Below are positions 49,368 to 62,800 of a stretch of DNA of 64,000 nucleotides, in pieces. The stretch's first letter is position 1; each line of letters opens with the position of its first letter. The translations under genes were made by a program, and so were the position numbers. The notes beneath the pieces were generated by a model, which had not been told where the DNA came from, ran no database searches, and saw only the letters and a list, made by a program, of their open reading frames with translations. The stretch comes from Drosophila pseudoobscura (Eukaryota; Arthropoda; Insecta; Diptera; Drosophilidae): the NCBI RefSeq assembly GCF_009870125.1, contig NC_046683.1, positions 1,674,001-1,738,000 of the forward strand. The letters are read 5' to 3'.

Positions 49368-49447
49368 ATGCTGTTTGATCGTCGCAACGTCGGAACGTGT
49401 CCGGCCCAGAGAGCGCAGTTGCAGCAGTTGCAGCAGAGTGACTTAAT
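49368..49447 (+). CDS. Candidate first coding exon, gene continues off-window
   Basis: ATG at 49368 in an optimal context (CACAAAATG) opens 26 codons, starting MLFDRRNVGTCPAQ and continuing QLQQLQQSDL, then ends AAT with consensus donor GTAAGTG at 49448. The 450 bases upstream are rich in CAACAACAGCAGC and A runs (48905-48960), like a Drosophila 5' UTR. I find no clear second exon before 64000, so the first intron would exceed 14 kb if this is real. I do not recognise the peptide. It may instead be a chance frame. Confidence 0.35.
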
Positions 49448-50150
49448 GTAAGTGCACCACCCAATTCCCGGGGCGGGAATTTCCAGGGGGGCTGTGGCGG
49501 GCGTAGCCGTCCATAGGACGTGCGGTCACGTGGCAGCTGGCACGGCGCGCGCGCTGCAATGCAATTCCACAAAATTAGGGCATGTCACCGCAGACTATCA
49601 AAACCGAAAGCCAAACAAAACACAAAAAAAAAAACACAAAACCAACCAAAAACCAACAAGAGAACTCCTTAAAAATACACCAAAAATAATGCCAACTAAA
49701 GCTTTGGGCTTTTGTATCCCCAAAATACTAGTACCCTGTCCCCACAGGCATTGCCATTCTTTAAACGACGGAGATCTACATCTATAGATCTTATCTCTCA
49801 GATGGATTCAAACGGGTAATACGAGTGCATTCATCATTGATTCATACGAGGGGGATAATTATCACCGAGGGTATGCTCTAGTCGCAATTTTTGACCCTTT
49901 AACTCTGTATTTTTTTTGTGGCATGCCCCGCTTTCCGCCTGTCCGCTCCCTTCGAGTGTTGTCATAGAATAATAACTGTCAGAATAGTGAATCCTCGTTG
50001 CCTGCAGTCACTTCTGTGTTTGTGTTGCCAGTGTTTCCAGCGGGAGTCGCTTGTTCTCCGTTCTGTCCATAGGAATAGCTAAGGAATCCTTTTATTTATA
50101 TATACATATATACATATATACTGTATTTTAACAACAATAACTTGACTCTG
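49448..50150. other. Non-coding, putative intron start
   Basis: Nothing gene-like; A-runs at about 49620-49665 and TATACATA repeats at about 50095-50120. Confidence 0.4.
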
Positions 50151-50168
50151 AGAGGGCGCGGTGGCGCC
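50151..50168. promoter_or_regulatory. Two abutting CTCF-type motifs
   Basis: AGAGGGCGC (50151-50159) is followed directly by GGTGGCGCC (50160-50168). The first fits the Drosophila CTCF core AGRKGGCGC fully; the second fits with one mismatch, with C at 50158-50159 overlapping the place of its leading A. Placement between the ppk gene and a putative new gene would suit an insulator. Confidence 0.45.
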
Positions 50169-53100
50169 ACTCTTTTGTCCGTTTGGCTTGCAATTGGCTT
50201 CAATGTTCGTCGCGCGTCGCCTTCCCCGTCAGCGGTATGGTGAGTCCTTTTGTCTAAGCCCCTGGCCATTAGGGCATCCAGAACCCAATGTGTCTGTCAC
50301 AATGCGAGATGGAATGATCCCTTCTAATTAAGATGAAGGAATTTCCGTAGTGCTCTCCAGCGAGGAAAGAAAAGAAAACACAATGCGACAGACGTGGGGC
50401 GTTGTCCGTTGAGCAGAGAGGGCGTCCCGTTGCCCTTCCAGGTCTTTCTAGCGTGAAGAGTCATCGAGCGATATATGCGGTCTGTCGATTTGAAGCGAGC
50501 TGTCGCTCTCTATATCCAGCCTAGGGGAGAAAGATCCTCTTAAGGATTATCCAGAAGCTACACCTCTCTCGCTAACATTTCTTCTCGCTGTTATCTCTTC
50601 TCGCTATCAACACACTCGCTGTATAGTCGCAGAAGTCAGAGAGCTCTAAAACCAGGGTGGGTTCTTTCAACCTTGGAATCTATAAAACGATAAACCTTTA
50701 ATCAAATAATTAAATCTTTACTCGTTCAACTCTTTATTTCTTAGGGACCTGGATAGTAAATGTAGATTTCAGTATACATATTCTTTTGAAAATGAAAACC
50801 ATAGTGAGAGACGTAGGGGAGGAAAGAAGGTATCTCTCATTCAACCCACAAATGAGAGCCACTCGTCAGGAGAAAAGTTTCCACTTTCTGAGGTCCTGAA
50901 GCAGGTCAACACGCACTTAACCTTTCAATTAGCAAACGAAGCTCAAGACTTTTAATTAGTTGAGGCTGAGGTTGGTTTTCGCCCCAGAGGGCTGCAGTGC
51001 TGGAGGCAAAAACAAGAGTGGCAGCCCCTGATTGCCCCACAAAGCGATCGATCATCAAAGGACCCAGCCGCCGAAGCCGAAGCCGAAGCAGAGACCGACG
51101 CCCGCTGCCCGCTGCCACGCACAAAAACAACAGCCACAAAAAAGTGTCCAGTCCAGAGTTACAGAGCGAATCGGGGCACAACAAAAAAAAGGCGGCTAAA
51201 ATCCAAATGCTAAACCGTCGAAATGTTTTGGCAGCAATGCCACTGCAGCCTGCAGGGGCACTTGAAGGGAAGGAGGAGGTGGCACAGAAGGCGGCGACAC
51301 ACTGGAGTTTGTTAGTGGCCGCCAACGCCAACGCCGTCAAAGTCAACGCCAATGTCGTCCATTGTCGTCTCCTGTAATCATGCGGCATGTGGCATGTGGA
51401 AAAGGCGAAGGAGGAGGATTGGCCGCCACAGGGGGAAAAGGGAAGGAAGGTAGAGGACTCAACAGCAGCTGGGATAAAAACAAAGAAATGGCGTTCTTAA
51501 ATCTTCCCGAATTTTCAAGTACTCTGCCGATGCTTTTTTTTTTGGGTGATAGATCAGCAAAAATTATTGATCAACTTCGTGGAGATTCGAGTATTTCGTG
51601 GAGCTAAGGTTGTGTGATAAATTTTCTATTCAATTTTATATCTTTCCTTTCCTGCTTCTCGCTATCAGATCTGCTCGGTAGTGTCTCTTCGCCAACATCG
51701 CTTTACGCTATCAACTCTTCTCGTTATCATCTCATCTGGCTATCATCTCTTCTTTCATCTCTTTCACTTCTTCTCGTTATCATCTCTCGTTTCCTCTGTT
51801 AAGATATTCTTTCTATGGTCTTAAAGTCAACGATCACAAAAGGATGTTAAATGTCGGGACCCTTTCGTAAGAGTATGAAAAGGCTTGGCACTTGGTTTCT
51901 GTTTTCTGTTTTCTGGATCTGGCTTTTGGTGTCAGCTCTTGTTACCAACAAAGACAACAAAAACAAGAAGATTACCCGCAAAAAAACTGACAAGAAAAAC
52001 CAAATTTCGGAGCTTGATTTCACTTATTAACCAAAGTAATTCCCGTCTAAACGAAAGGTGCAGAAGGATGATGGGGCCGGTGGCCAAGTGCTACTGGCCA
52101 ACAAAAGCTGACCATTTTGCAGTGCAGTGCAGTGCCTTTTTATTTTGGCCACAAGTTCTAGTTAGTACGAGGCGAGAGGAGGCGAGCCGAGGAGCGAGTT
52201 CATAGAGCCAAAAGAACCGGTCTTGGAAAGTCGTCTAAATGTTTCTCTTGGCTGTTCAACCTTTTTATCCCAGTCCCAGTCCCAGTCCAAGTCCCCGTCC
52301 AGGTCCGAGTCCAAGACGGAGTCAATGTCGATGCTGAAGTCTCCCCAAAGTGTCTGTCTGTCTGTCTGTCTGTGTATCTTCTTCTAGCTGGCATCTGTGT
52401 GTTTGTGTGTGTGGGTATTCATTCCCAGTGGAATGTGTTAAAGTGTCTAAAGCTGTTTGGCCTCCCTTCCCACCAACAAGCCTCCAGAGCCCCAGCCCCC
52501 AGTCTTCTGCTGCTGCTGCTGCTGTCCTGCTGCCCACCAAATCACCAAATAGAAAATGCTGAAGCAGAAGACACTGCCCCCAGACGCTAGAGTTGATAGA
52601 AGCACATATATTTGAACTAAAGGATACCCTCTACTCTGTACAGATTTGTTGATGATCGAGCCATCAAAAGATTGGATCTAGCATTGCATCGATAGATGTA
52701 AGAGCTGATACCGAGTAGCGATGATAACGAGTGGTGATGATAGCGAGAATATATAGTACCGAGAAGCAACAGCTGATGTTAATTGTTACCAAATTGAGGT
52801 TCAAGCTGAAATCTCCTACGTACAAGGTATCAATACGAAGCGGGAACGCATCATTGCGGCAACAAGAAGAACCACAATTTAGAAGACACTCATGTGGATG
52901 GGCCCACAACCACACCCACACCCCCATGTATCTCCATGTATCCTCTCCCAAATGCACCCTTTGCCTCTCTCTGTCTATCATTGATCTATCGTATAGACTA
53001 TCGTATCGCATGGTGGCTACGATACTTTCTGCCTTTGATTTGTGGGTCCTCCTGCAACCTTTTACTGAAAGCTAATTGCCTGAGCATGAAGTCGCTTCAT

Positions 53101-56100
53101 GCCCCCAAAACGAAAATTAATTTCCCAACAAAAAATGTACGAGTTATATGGGAAGAAAATTTAACTAAATTGAGTTTGAAGCTGCTGCCTGGCAGCGGCA
53201 ACGGACCCTTACACCCCCTTCAGTCCCCCGTGCGCCACCGCCGTTCATCGTTCGTCGTCCGTCGTCCATCGTCCGGCGTTTGGTCTTTGGGCTTGTTTGA
53301 TGATGACATAGTATTTGCCCAAGTTAATGGGAAAATGAGAAATGAGTTAGTCTCAACGGCGCATACAGTGCAGAACGAAAGTATAAGACAGACCTAACAC
53401 GAAAACGATGGAGTATTTCCTGAGGTAGTCACGCGGGAACCAAATTTACTCAACGTCCGAAGCAATACTGTCCACAAATACGAGTATATTCTCGTTATCA
53501 TCGCTACTCGCTGTAATCAACTCTCGCTGAACATCTCTAAGCATCCTCTAATCTCAATTACATCAATGGGGACGCACTGTATGGTCCTATAACCCTTTCC
53601 TTAGCCTCATCCTCCTCATCCTTCTTGGCCGTGGACGTCGTCGGAAATCTCATCCTCCTTCTCCTGCTCCTCGTCGTCGTTGTCGTCATCGGCGCTGGTC
53701 TCCTCTTGTAAATGAACGTGTTCTAATGGAGTTTTTAAATAAGTAATCATTTGTTGTTGCTGCCTGCCTGCTTGCCACTGCTGCTTGTGGCAGTGTGGCA
53801 GGGAAGGAATTTCCTCGGCGGGTCCGCTCAAAGGCAAAAGGCAATCGCTTAACGGCGAATCTCTGCCCCAGCCCCCTCCGAAAGTCAAAACAAACAGCGA
53901 CTCAAACGACCCTAAACTCTCTCTCCCATCCGCTCTCCCGATTTTCCCGATTCCCGCTTTTCCACTGCCGCCACAGAATGGCGTAAGTTTCGCGGGGTAA
54001 TAATTGAATGGAATGGTGATTGAAGGCCATGGCTGCAGAAGTCGTATCTGCAACGAGGATACCCACTCAATGATTTAGTGAAACTTTAGAGCAACGCTCT
54101 CATTCTCCTCACACGTAATCTTCTCTTCTGTAGTCTTTGATGGAAAATGGTCTATCCGCGCTTTGATGGACTTGGGCGACTGCAGGGTATCCTATTCCCG
54201 AAAAAAAACTGACCACCCTGTGGCCTGGCCCAGACAGCGGGCCGGACCGGACCGGGCCGGACCATAATTGATTGTTAACTCTCGTGTGTGTGAGGCCACA
54301 GACTCGTTGGCCGGCAAATTGAGTCGCCGTTGCCAGGCATCGCCGAGAAGGTGTTCCCCTCGCACAATTATGGGGCCTCAAAAAGTGTTGCATGCGGCGA
54401 GTGTGGCTGCAAGGGGAGCCAGCGGAATAAAGGCCATAAGTAAACCAATTAGTCGCCTTGCAATTGTAAGCCATGTCTGTCGCTGTCGCTGTCGCCTCCA
54501 CCTCCACCTCCACCTCCACCTCCGCAGTGCAACTGTCGCCATCGCTGTCAGTGCCAGGCAACTCTAACCCCAAAACCTGAGCCTCAGTTTCAGTCTCAGT
54601 CGCAGTCGCAGTCCCCAGTGCCGCCTGCCCCTGCCCCTGCCACTGGCACAACTCTAGCTGGCGGCTGGCTGCAACTTGGAACTTGCAACAAGCGAATGCG
54701 AGACTCTGCGGCTTTTGTATTTTGTAGTGTTATAAGCGCATTTGACTTTTTGCACAACGGAAAGTTGGTTGAAGTCTAGCAGCATTTCGGGGCGGGGGCA
54801 GAGCGGTAGTTGGATGGACTGTGGGGCATCTCGCTATATTGCATGCCACACTGACACTGCAAAACACGATATACATATGTATAAGGGGCGACTGGGCAAA
54901 TGCTCTACACTGCAAAGGAGAAGAGCACATGCCATGGTAGGGTATCTGTTGTTCTATACGTTTCAGACCTACCTGGGCCACATTCTCTTCTTTAGATTTT
55001 GTTGCCGAATATTCTCCAATTTCGCTATGGCAATGGCTCTGACAGGGTATGCAATGGTTCCGGTAGTTCCATGGTGCTGTGCTTTCATTCTTTCTATTGC
55101 TCGAATAGCCTATTACCCTGCCACCCCCCTGCCACCCCCCTGCCGCCTGCCGCGAGTACCATTCCAAATTCCCGCTCAATGAAGCGCTTGCAACGCGCCT
55201 CTAAGTAATGGCAATCCGCTTTGGCTTTCAATTTGCTCCCCTCTCCCCCTTCGAAAGCTTTACCCCTCTCTCTCTCTCTCTGTCTCTCTTTGTGCTGCTC
55301 TGTGTATCCCATGTAGGAGCTCTCCCTTTCCCCGTATTTTGCATATCTTGTACACATGCCCTTTGGCTTTTTTCATACCAAAAGCCCAGATAAAAAACGG
55401 CACGGGCACGGGCAGGGGCAGGGGCAGGGCACAAGACGAAGAGGAAGTGTGGCTGCAGTGAAAGGGGAAGGGAAAGGGGGGTCGAGGAAGAACTAGCAAG
55501 CAACAAAAGACTGTAAACGCTACTAATGTTGCAGTGCGGCAGGCAGAGACAGAGACAGAGGCAGAGGATGGCTGGAGAGGCGGAAGAGTGCTGTACGTAT
55601 TATTGCATTTTGTAAGCTAAGTGATTTCAACATCGTTATTTTCTGCCGCTTTTTATTTCATCTCACTCGTAAGCTTACCCTCCATCCACCCACTCGTAAT
55701 CCCGGCTTTTCGAATAAAACTTGACTCTTGTTCTCTCTATGGATCCACCAATCGTAGATGGGGAAGGGCATATGGTATATGGTAGCTCAAGGAACACCGA
55801 GGTGCCAGGATATATATAATTTCAACTAATCGGAGCTCCGATTGTTTTCCATCTGCTCAAATCTTCAAAAATTTTAAAGCTCTTTGAACACCTGGCCTCT
55901 GAGCACTCTTAGCGGTAAGGCCACACGGCTTTGATTGCCACAGAACAGAGGGTATCTCCTAGTCGAAGACGGAAGGACCTCTTTTTTTTGCTTTCTAGCC
56001 TAAAGAATATGAGTATGAGAGAGCGCAAGATGAAAAGCCAGAAATTACAGTGTTGATAAAAGTTAAAAGCAAAAAGGCAGTGCGCAGTCGGCGGCGGTGG

Positions 56101-56461
56101 AGGGGGCTAGATAGATGTCCATGGCTCTTAAGTGGCCTTTAAGTGTTTCGCGGTTCCACCCCCTGCCGCCCCACACCTATCTCCTCCCCCATCTCTCCCA
56201 TTCCCGGACTCCACCAATCAATTGGCATTTCCATGCTCTCCGCTGTGGCCGAAGCTGCTAATACCCTTCCATTTTTATAAGGGTATAAGCACCCGTGAAA
56301 TCTTTGATGGGAAAATATGCACTCGCAAAAACACTCAATATTTAAACTTATTTCGATTTTCCTTCTTTTCTTTACAGCCGAAAAAACAAAAACAAAAAAT
56401 AGGTGAAAAAACGTTAAAAATATTCAATTGAAAACAACAACGAAAACAAATTGAAGCTTTT
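50169..56461. other. Non-coding, no gene recognised
   Basis: Phrases such as CTCGCTATCA and TCTCGTTATCATCTC recur at about 50570-50630, 51655-51790 and 53490-53540, suggesting a dispersed repeat. Simple repeats include GCCGAAGCCGAAG at about 51070-51090, (CAGTCC)n at about 52270-52300, (TCTG)n at about 52352-52372, (CTG)n at about 52507-52525, CCTCCA repeats at about 54495-54520 and CT tracts at about 55265-55290. No frame has recognisable domains. Confidence 0.45.
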
Positions 56462-56881
56462 AATACCCTTGCAGATCGATTTAGGACATTTTTTTGTGTG
56501 TTCCGATTTCTAATTTGTTTTGCAAGTATTTCTTTTATTTAAAAGAAATTACTGATGCTTAGAGTGAGAAAAGTCCATGTTTCCATACTACATTATCCTT
56601 ATTATCCTTGGACAAGGATTTGAACATTTCGAGTACATCTGCCTAGCCTCAAAAACTTTTAATTTAAACAAATTTAATTGATTTATAATATATAATATAT
56701 TATTATAAATATGAAGCACTTTTCGCGATCTAAAATCGCACAAGCTGGTGGATATATGTATAATCGAAATCTTTCCAAATAGATTGGATTGGTGCGATCT
56801 TGGACCAAAGAATCTGCGCTAAAATATATGATCATATATTCTTGATGGGGTTTCGAAGGGTATACCATCTGCAAGGGTATT
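56462..56881. mobile_element. MITE-like element with 15-bp inverted ends
   Basis: AATACCCTTGCAGAT at 56462-56476 and ATCTGCAAGGGTATT at 56867-56881 are perfect inverted repeats 390 bases apart, enclosing AT-rich sequence with no frame of note. The same end sequence occurs at 43661-43718, 45814-45866 and near 37327-37420, so it is dispersed. No clear target-site duplication is visible. Confidence 0.5.
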
Positions 56882-59800
56882 ACCAAGTGCCGTATGCTAT
56901 TCAATGTGATGCCAATTCAAAGAAAAATTTCGTATTTAAAGCTCATCTTAAACTAAGAAAAATATAAAACAAATCAGAAGCAAGAGAGCGGAAGACTCCG
57001 CTGGGACTTGAATGCAAAAGCAAAAACAACTAAGGTAGCAGCACCCGCAGAGTGAGAGAGAGATAGTTGCAACCGGCAACGCGTGTGTCCATTATACCCG
57101 GGTAATACCCCTGAGAGGATGTGCGAAACCGAATTCGGTGTAGAATTAGGAGTCATAGTCGGCGCTTAATTACGCAATTAAATTATATATATTCCGTGCC
57201 ATTGCCATTCCGCTGGACCTGGGATCTGGAGCCAAAGAAGAGTTGAACGACCCACGTGCTAGGAGGAATCTAACGCCAAAACACAGCTGCCACCAGACAA
57301 CGACTCCGAAGGCCGATCCCCGATCTCCGATCTCCCAACGGGAGACAAATTTAGATATTAATTTCTGGTAAGTTGGAATGGCTTTTAGGGGCCAGGCCCC
57401 GATCCGAGTACAGAAGGGGACACTTATTATCGTATAAAGTCAAGGGTTTTTATGGCTCCTTAATGGAGTGCAGCTAAAGCCCCTCCAACTGTCTTGATTA
57501 TAGATTTTATCGTTAGATTAAATTAAACTAAGTAATCCATCAGCGGGGGTCCCTATGTACTTAAGATATTTAAGATGGTAATGAAATGAGAGATCAGATG
57601 AGTCAGGAGTCAGAAGAGTCCATACATATATGTATGTACATAGTATGATACCTTTTTGTGATTATGGAATTATGTGAACGTTCTAAGGATGCATTGCACC
57701 AGAAAAGCATTCTATATAGGCCCTGCCACAGGCCGTGGGCTAGGCTCCGGAAACTCCTTTCGTTTCGTTGTTCCTTCCTGTGCCACACAGAACACAGTTC
57801 AATAAATAGCAGCCAAAGGGGAAGCCTGTGGAGCAGATCGCTAAGTAGGCCACTTTGTGGCCCCTTTGGTTAATCGCAAAAGAGGGCTTTTCCGAGTTTT
57901 CCGAGTTGACATTCAACGTGGAGTGGGGATTGGGTGCTCCCACGATGCACTGAGGCTGCACATTAGTCCTCCTCCTCCTCCTCCTCCTACTCCTACTCCT
58001 CTGGTTTCTGTTTTTTCCTTCTTTACGCAACTTTTGCCTGAAACAAAAGTCGTTTGTTGCACTTCTTTTGTGGCGCCCCCGTCTCCCCTACTGGTCTGCT
58101 GCTGCCCTCGCAAACGGTTGGGGTGCGTGTGGCATGTTGGTAATAAAAGTTTCATTGACTTTTGCACTAGAGTTGACTTCAATGGCGTTTTTATTGCGGC
58201 AGCTCTGCCTCTTGGCCGTGGCTTAAGAGGGGTCCGGGCCGGGAGCCGTCTCTGTGGCCCAACTTTGTTTATTGGCCAACTGGGGTCCGTTCTCTCTTAA
58301 GCCACTGCCACTGCCACTGCCACAGTCACTGCCACAGCCCCAGCTAGAGGAATAATTATCAATTTGTACTATTTAAATGGTTTTCCTCTGGTTGTTTATG
58401 CGCCTGTTCTTCTGTTCTGTTCTTCTGGCCATAAAATTACATGCCATTCTAATGTCAAGAAACAACATTGTGGAGGCACTCTAACGAAGCTCCCCCCGAC
58501 TCCCGACTCCCGATCCCCATTCTCCACAGACTCCTAATCCATCGGAGATAGGCGCAGAGGCAGAGGAAAAAAAGGAACAAAATTAATCAACAATTTGCGC
58601 CATAAAAAATGCGCGACAAATTAACAGGGGATTGGGGACTGGAGGCCAAGAGGAGTGCCTGGAGGAGGAGTCGCAAGTCGGATCTCATTTCCACTTCATC
58701 AGCATTAAATGAGAAACAAGTACAGACAGATATGATGCAGATGCAGATGCAGCTTCAGATACTGATTCCCACCATAGGGATACCCTCTATCCTCAGATAG
58801 AGAACGAGGGATCATGCGCCTCAAGGATTAATGGCAACTGTCAAATGCATCCGATGGATAGGGTATAGATAGATAACAGAATAGTAAAGTTCATTAAATA
58901 TTTCACAAAATGTTAAGGAAAGGTTTTTCAGAGTCATGAAGAATATAAAGCATTGAGTTTTTGATGGTTTTCTTTTTCTCGATATATTTTGACTTGATTT
59001 GAATTATATCCAGCTAGCTTTCATTAGAATAAAACTCCCCCAATTTAATAGATAGCTACTCTACAACGACGATTAATGGGTATAAAAAGATTCAAGCGTC
59101 CATGTAATTTTTTTGTTGTTTTTTTTTTGTCTGACGAAGGAATTGAAGAGTGGAGTGAAATGAGATTTGGGTTGAGTTGAGGATTGCAATGGATGCGGCT
59201 GGATTGAGGGATTGTGGTGTGTTTAATGAAATTATCAGCATTATATAACCGTCGTCTCGTCGATTATGTCGCTCATAAAGTGAGGCAATGAATGGGGCAA
59301 GTGCGAGAGGAGAGAGTGGGGAGGGTGGGGAGAGTGGGGGGAGCTCGTCATTGTAACGACTTCATTTCACATGCAAAACGCTGATGAGAATCTGAATGCG
59401 AATGATAATGGCTGGTGACGTCCGTTGACAGGACAAAGAGTGTGCTTGTGTGTGTTAATTAAATGCAATTTGCCACATGCAACAGAATGATGCAAGTGCA
59501 GCATTAGCAGGCAGACAGAGAAGCGGTTTTGGTGGTAGTTTGGTGGCACGTAGCCTGCATTTGGCATTTTACGATTTAGATATTAAGATATTAATGGTTG
59601 AAAGGAAGAGAGAGAGAACCTTGGTATCCTTGGTGCTGAGAATACTCCAAGAACCCCGGGAAAGTGTCGGTGGAATGGAGACGGTATCGGTGGCAACTTC
59701 TGGTTTCTGGGTGCAGCGGCTCTGCATTATGCTCCACGATTCGAAGGACACATATCTCCACTCAAACCGTGCTCCTTAAATTTCCGTCCTGTAAGTCGAA

Positions 59801-62800
59801 GATTTCCTTGGGTCCTCGCGTGGTTCCAGGAACATCAAATATTCTTTAAATGAATGTCAAGTTGAGGTGAAAGATGCCCTTACCCAAGGGAAAAATTATA
59901 TCGTATGGTTCCCATAGGTTTCCTTTTACCATATATCCCCTCCCGCCCTGCACACACACACACTCGACACATAATCCCACGAGAGGGAACAGACCACAGA
60001 ACGTATCCTAACGGACGCGAAATTAAACTTTATAATGATGTCAACGAGGAGGTACAGTCATACAGTCGTACACTCGTACACTCGTACAGTGGGGGGATAC
60101 TTGTAAATGTTCGATTGGGGGGCCACTCCCCAAAAAAAGATCATCAATCAGGGGAGGTGCGATTTCGCCTGTGGGCAAAAGGCTCTAATGCCCCGCGGAA
60201 AATAAAGCAGCAGAGCTGCCTCATCAAAGCCCGTTACGGGCACGGGAACACGGAATCATGAATTTCTAATTGAAACCGAATGCCGAATGCCAGCCGCTAA
60301 AAAAGAGATCCAGAAAACGAAACGCAACGCAACGAAAAATGCGAAATGCCAATGGCAATGGGCTTGAGGATGCATGCCCCAGGATGAGAAAGGTGCGGCG
60401 GTGGTGGCGGCGGCGGTAGAGCTGCAGGAATGCGTGCAACGGGCGCAACGAATGACATTTTGTGGCAAGAAGACAAGGAGCAGGGAAACGGGAAACGGGA
60501 AAAGGGAAAGGGCTGCAGCAGAAGCAGAAGCAACGAAAACGAGACGTCACTTCAGCTCACGGGCCAGCTCACATCCCAGACACGGACGCCGACGCGGACA
60601 TGGACACGGCCACGGACAGGAGACAGGGACAGGGATAGGAGACAGACAGGAACAGACAGAGACAGAGACAGAGACAGAGAGAAGAGAAGGAGATGGCAAC
60701 GGCAACGGCAACGGCTACGGCGACGCTCGCCTGGCACTTGACGTATGCCAAAAGCATTTAAGCTCCGCTCCACGCATGCGCAGCGCTTCGAAGGCATTTT
60801 TTATCCGTTCGTTTCTCATTTCTTTGTTGTTGTTTTGGCTCCATCGTCGTCTTCTTCTTTGAGAGTATTTTGAAAAAGTACCGTTTAGGCTTAAGCCTCG
60901 TTCTCGTTCTCATTCTCGTTCTCTTTTTCGCTGATTTCACAGATACCCTTTCCTGTAGGGAACCACCTCCTCTAAACATGCACTACATATGCCCATGAGA
61001 GGGGAGCCAAAGGAGAGCGCTCACCCTCTCGTTCTGTTCGGCTTTCGAGAGAGGGTTCACTCTCTCTCTCTCTCTCTCTCTCTCTTTTCCCTGGAGGCTC
61101 GCTTAGAGCGTAGGCTGCCTCGTTGTCTTCTCTCTCGATGCGTAGGGCATTCGTTGGTTCGTCGTGTTCTTCACTGCGTTTTTTTTAATATATTTTTTCT
61201 TTTTTCATCTCTTCTTGGTTTTTTGTTGTTGCTCGGGCTGTGGGCTACCAACCGTTTTATTTATGCGCATTTTATACGCAGCATTTTGTGCGAATGAAGC
61301 GAAGAGAGGAGAGCAGGGGAGCAGGGTAAAGGAGGGGAGGGTGGAAGGATGAGGTTTTTCAAAAGAAGTCTTCTGCTGCTGCTGCTGCTGCAGTTGTTGT
61401 TGCTGTTGCTGTTGCTGCTCGGGCCTCTGCTGCTGTAAATGGCAGTGCAATTTGGCCCACGGACTCGTACTGGTAGTCATTCAGACCTTCATACACTGAG
61501 AAAAACCAACAAAAAACCCAGGTGAAATATTTGGAGTCGAGGCACACGAGCCGCGACACTCTTTGGGTATCGGGTAGACAAAAGGGGAGATCCATCGTTA
61601 CTATTGAAAATACTCATCCGATATTGTATGAATCTTCGACCTTAAAGCGAACAATTAGGGACTATACTCTCTGCAGAAACACTATGTAATGGAAACCGAA
61701 GGCTTTTGGAATGATTACAGGAGTCATATGATGTCTTTAGTAAAATCTCAAAGTCCAGAAGCAACCGGAAACCTCATGGCCAATGGCTTTATCCATGTAT
61801 AATCCGTGATCTAAATCCTTCAATATTCCTTTTTAAGAAAACCAAAAAATGTGCAAAGTGGATGGATTTTTTCCCTCAGTGTACAGTACATCATTCTTCC
61901 TCGAATCGGACATTCGTACCACTTGGACTGGCTGCTGGCTGGACTGTTGTCTAAGCCAAGTCTGCATTTGAACTTGTGAACTCCTCTGTCTGTCATTCAC
62001 AGTGTTTTATTGTTGCCAATACATGAGCGGGGGGAAGAGGGAGAGAGAGAGAGAGAGAGGCCCCTGGAATAGGCCTAGCATTGTCATGCTGCATTATCAT
62101 CATGCAACAGCAGCAGCGGCAGCGGCAGCATTGCCGCTCCTCGGCGCGGCTTGAATGACTGGCCAAAGTGAGCGACAGAATGACAGACCGACGCGAGCGA
62201 CTGGGTTAGCGACTCCTTTGAATCAGACCCGGAACCAGAACCAGAGACAGAGCCAGAGGCAGAGCCAGAGACAGAGGTTTATCCTTCAGGTCTCGTACGC
62301 AGATTTATCCCCCGAGCAGTAGCAGTAGAGCAGCAGACAATCGGCATTCGGAATGATTGCCGGTATGTGTTTGATTAAGCTTCGAAATGGACTCTATTCT
62401 CTTTCTTATACTCACTCCCATTCTCTTTTCTGCTCTGCCCTGAATACTTAGGAAATATTTAAATTCCAATTAAATGTAAATTAAAGCAGCGAGTAGCAAG
62501 TAAAGAGTAGCGGGTCGCAAGTAACGAGTGGCGAGTAGCAAGTGACAAGAAAACTCAAATTAAACCTTCAAACAGGTGCTTCAAAGGGTGTGTGTCTCCC
62601 TCGGACTGGGTTCCACTGGGTATCTAAGGGTCGAGCCACTACTGCCACATACTGTTGCCATTTTAGATTTTCTTTTTTGGGCTAAGAGCGAGAGAGAGAG
62701 AGAGAGCGCTTGCCAGTCGTGTCTCCTTGGGCACACGTTCCATTTCGTCTCCGGACAACTGACATCTGGCATATACGCGATATGCCATGTGAACGGCTGG

